From CAZJJK01 sp964546285 (GTDB taxonomy: Bacteria > Spirochaetota > Spirochaetia > Treponematales > Breznakiellaceae), in contig CAZJJK010000086.1 in NCBI GenBank assembly GCA_964546285.1, forward strand, positions 1 to 14,603: a DNA stretch of 14,603 bases, written 5' to 3'. The stretch's first letter is position 1. Every line of letters starts with the position of its first letter. Shown here one piece after another: positions 13,195-14,603 of this stretch. Under the pieces are notes generated by a model. The model saw only the letters and a list, made by a program, of their open reading frames with translations. It ran no database searches and had not been told where the DNA came from. Position numbers and translations under genes: made by a program.

Positions 13195-14270
13195 GACAGC
13201 GTTTCCATATAATGGGTTTCCGATAAGGCGCGTAAGCTGTCAGCCGCCGCCTCGGCGGTGATATCGCGCTGGGGCATGGCCAAAAGCTCAAAGCCTACCA
13301 TGAATTTTCGCACCGAGGCGCTCCGCAAGAGCGGCGGGAAATAATGAATATGAAAGTGCCAAGCTTCATCACGCTCCCGCTCTAAAACGTCTGGCTTTTC
13401 GCTGTCTTGAAGACCTGTAAAGGGGGCTTGGTGAAAACCCATGGAATACGGGAAAGGACATTGAAAAAGATTGTCATAGCGAGTCCCTAAACGCTTAAGG
13501 ATGTCGGCTAAATCCGCCCTATCCTTTTGGGTGAAAGCCTTAAGCGACGGAATATGGCGTAAGGGAATAATCATGGTTTCAAAGGGCCAAAGCGCCCAGA
13601 AGGGTACTAAGGCGACAAAGCTATCGTTTTGAAAGATAAGCCGATCGCCTTTGGCTATTTCCTTTTCCACATAAGCGCAAAGCAGGCAGCGGCCGTTTTT
13701 TTCCCGGTACGCGCGCTGAGCCCTGTCTTCCTTTGCCGGCAGCTCCGGCAAGCTTTCCGTAGCCCAGATTTGACCATGAGGGTGGGGATTTGAGCAACCC
13801 ATCATGGCGCCTCGGTTTTCAAAGATTTGAACGTGAGAGATTTCCGGACGCGAACCGAGGGCTATATAGCGTTCTTTCCAAACATCGATAAGCCGCTCTA
13901 TATCGCCTAGGGGCATACGCGGAAGGGTTAGATCATGGCGTGGCGTAAAACAGATGACTTCGCAAAGGCCGCGCTCGGTCGCCGCGGTAAATAGCGGATC
14001 GCTATAATCGGCTTCTTTTGGCGTATCGCTTAGGAGGGCGGAAAAATCGTTTGTAAAAACATAGGGGCCGCGATAATCCGGATTGCGTTTTCCACCAGCC
14101 CTTTCGTTGCCTGGGCAGAGATAGCATTGTGGGTCGTACGCTGTTTGATCAGCCGGTGCCGCTTTTTCCGTCTGGCCCTGCCATGGCCTTTGGGTTCGCT
14201 GGGGGGAAACCAAGACCCATTCGTCCGCCAGCGGGTTGTAGCGTCGATGAGGATAGGCGGAATAGGACAT
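13191..14270 (-). CDS. galT: Galactose-1-phosphate uridylyltransferase GalT
   Basis: A 359-residue HIT-superfamily enzyme exchanging UMP between UDP-glucose and galactose-1-phosphate in the Leloir pathway. The active site is H163-P-H165-G-Q167 in NPHPHGQIWA; His165 is the nucleophile that becomes uridylylated, one residue off the E. coli number (166). Cys49 and Cys52 (CYLC) with a His in PRHDLTLPRM and His163 match the structural metal site. C-terminal HQAPF and HFHIHYFPP, which bind the second metal and substrate, are also present. The frame stays open upstream to an ATG at 14426, but the added 52 residues are basic, low-quality and unlike GalT. The ATG at 14268-14270 (MSYSAYPHRRYNPL) has AAGGAGG at 5 nt and is the true start. 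It is the first gene of the seven-gene run. Confidence 0.97.
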   Translation of the reverse strand: MSYSAYPHRRYNPLADEWVLVSPQRTQRPWQGQTEKAAPADQTAYDPQCYLCPGNERAGGKRNPDYRGPYVFTNDFSALLSDTPKEADYSDPLFTAATERGLCEVICFTPRHDLTLPRMPLGDIERLIDVWKERYIALGSRPEISHVQIFENRGAMMGCSNPHPHGQIWATESLPELPAKEDRAQRAYREKNGRCLLCAYVEKEIAKGDRLIFQNDSFVALVPFWALWPFETMIIPLRHIPSLKAFTQKDRADLADILKRLGTRYDNLFQCPFPYSMGFHQAPFTGLQDSEKPDVLERERDEAWHFHIHYFPPLLRSASVRKFMVGFELLAMPQRDITAEAAADSLRALSETHYMETLS

Positions 14271-14275
14271 AGGGG

Positions 14276-14282
14276 CCTCCTT
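14276..14282 (-). promoter_or_regulatory. Consensus Shine-Dalgarno that sets the galT start
   Basis: AAGGAGG on the minus strand, 5 nt before the ATG at 14270. It is the most consensus-like ribosome binding site in the window, and it rules out the longer open frame that begins at 14426. Confidence 0.85.
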
Positions 14283-14290
14283 GGTTTGTC

Positions 14291-14308
14291 GCCTCGGCGC
14301 GTCGAGGC
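14291..14308. repeat. Hairpin in the galT 5' leader
   Basis: GCCTCG (14291-14296) and CGAGGC (14303-14308) form a perfect 6-bp GC-rich stem with a 6-nt loop, 8 bp upstream of the galT Shine-Dalgarno. The 10-bp palindrome AGGCTAGCCT (14305-14314) overlaps its outer arm, so two alternative pairings are possible. On the plus strand a T5 run follows a few bases later, but there is no plus-strand gene to terminate. A role as a leader structure is inference. Confidence 0.4.
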
Positions 14309-14569
14309 TAGCCTTTTTGGGCTGCCCAGCGATGATTAATGGTGGCGGAAAGCCGTAAAATTTGCAACCGCGGCGCTTCTTTTTTCGCCTTCCTTGAGAG
14401 GCCGAACATGGCGGCTTTTGGCTCATCCCTTAGCTGCCTATGGCTCTGGACCGGCGATTCGCGCGCGATTATCGCAAGCGGCTTCAACGCTTTTCGTGAA
14501 AAGGAAGAAACCCCGGCCCGCTCCAGCGTATGGTTTCCTTACTGCTGCCAATTTTGTTGCAAGCTGTGA

Positions 14570-14603
14570 CCATAGATCGGAAGGCGGCTTCCCATACATC
14601 GGA
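14570..14603. repeat. 12-bp near-identical direct repeat with 22-bp period at the window edge
   Basis: CCATAGATCGGA (14570-14581) and CCATACATCGGA (14592-14603) differ at one base and are separated by AGGCGGCTTC. The second copy touches the window end, so whether a longer tandem array continues cannot be seen. Confidence 0.4.

Larger units (their letters stand above)
14271..14603. other. Non-coding stretch upstream of galT (leader, unrecognised promoter, edge repeat)
   Basis: These 333 bp contain no convincing gene. A 76-residue plus-strand frame (14339-14569) and the in-frame galT extension have no recognisable protein character or ribosome binding site. Visible elements are the galT Shine-Dalgarno, the leader hairpin, an odd-length palindrome GCGATTATCGC (14465-14475), and a short direct repeat at the right edge. 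No good sigma-70 promoter is found; TTGCAA...TAAT-like combinations have wrong spacing. The galT promoter should lie here or beyond the edge. Confidence 0.5.

Noticed and set aside
14271..14426. 52-residue N-terminal extension of galT
   Set aside because: In frame and open, but basic and low complexity, not part of GalT, and the inner ATG has a consensus Shine-Dalgarno at ideal spacing.
14339..14569. 76-residue plus-strand frame upstream of galT with a CCQFCC stretch
   Set aside because: No ribosome site and no recognisable domain; it overlaps the presumed galT leader.

Overview
The window looks like chromosomal backbone of a flagellated spirochaete, most likely a Treponema-like member of the Spirochaetales with moderate G+C. 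Three things point there. The elongation factor G is of the spirochaetal/mitochondrial EF-G1 type. The genes fliS and an flgN-like gene sit beside polA. There are also an FtsN-like SPOR protein and an unrecognised predicted outer-membrane barrel. The genus is inferred from protein character and could not be checked by a database search. No phage, transposase, CRISPR array, rRNA or tRNA was found.

Layout, left to right. (1) 1-752, minus: the N-terminal half of malQ (4-alpha-glucanotransferase), running off the left edge. An 18-bp perfect palindrome of LacI-family operator type lies just downstream of a -10-like hexamer in its promoter region. (2) 878-3682, minus: fusA (EF-G1 type) followed 9 bp later by a small RecA/DnaB-like P-loop ATPase of unknown role, closed by a weak terminator-like hairpin. 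(3) 3809-4615, plus: a DUF72 TIM-barrel protein, the only plus-strand gene I accept; it diverges from fusA. (4) 4556-6046, minus: a secreted, predicted beta-barrel outer-membrane protein whose 3' end overlaps the DUF72 gene tail-to-tail by 60 bp. (5) 6193-14270, minus: a tightly packed run of seven genes, galT-galK-fliS-flgN-like-polA-coaE-SPOR. Three junctions overlap by 4 bp (galT/galK, flgN/polA, polA/coaE), two have 2-bp gaps (fliS/flgN, coaE/SPOR), and one has a 22-bp gap (galK/fliS). (6) 14271-14603: about 330 bp with no convincing gene, holding the galT leader.

How the genes fit together: galT and galK are the phosphorylation and uridylyl-transfer steps of the Leloir galactose pathway, and malQ handles maltodextrins, so both ends of the window concern sugar use. 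Between them lies housekeeping: translocation in translation (fusA), chaperones for export of flagellin and hook-associated proteins (fliS, flgN), DNA repair and Okazaki processing (polA), the last step of CoA synthesis (coaE), and a septal peptidoglycan-binding protein (SPOR). Spacing suggests that galT through the SPOR gene can be read as one transcript with translational coupling.

I did not find a clear new defence or mobile system. The items most worth follow-up are the mixed-function seven-gene run, the unknown ATPase coupled to EF-G1, the CoaE with an altered P-loop, the insertion in the PolA 5'-nuclease domain, the malQ operator, and the overlapping convergent gene ends.
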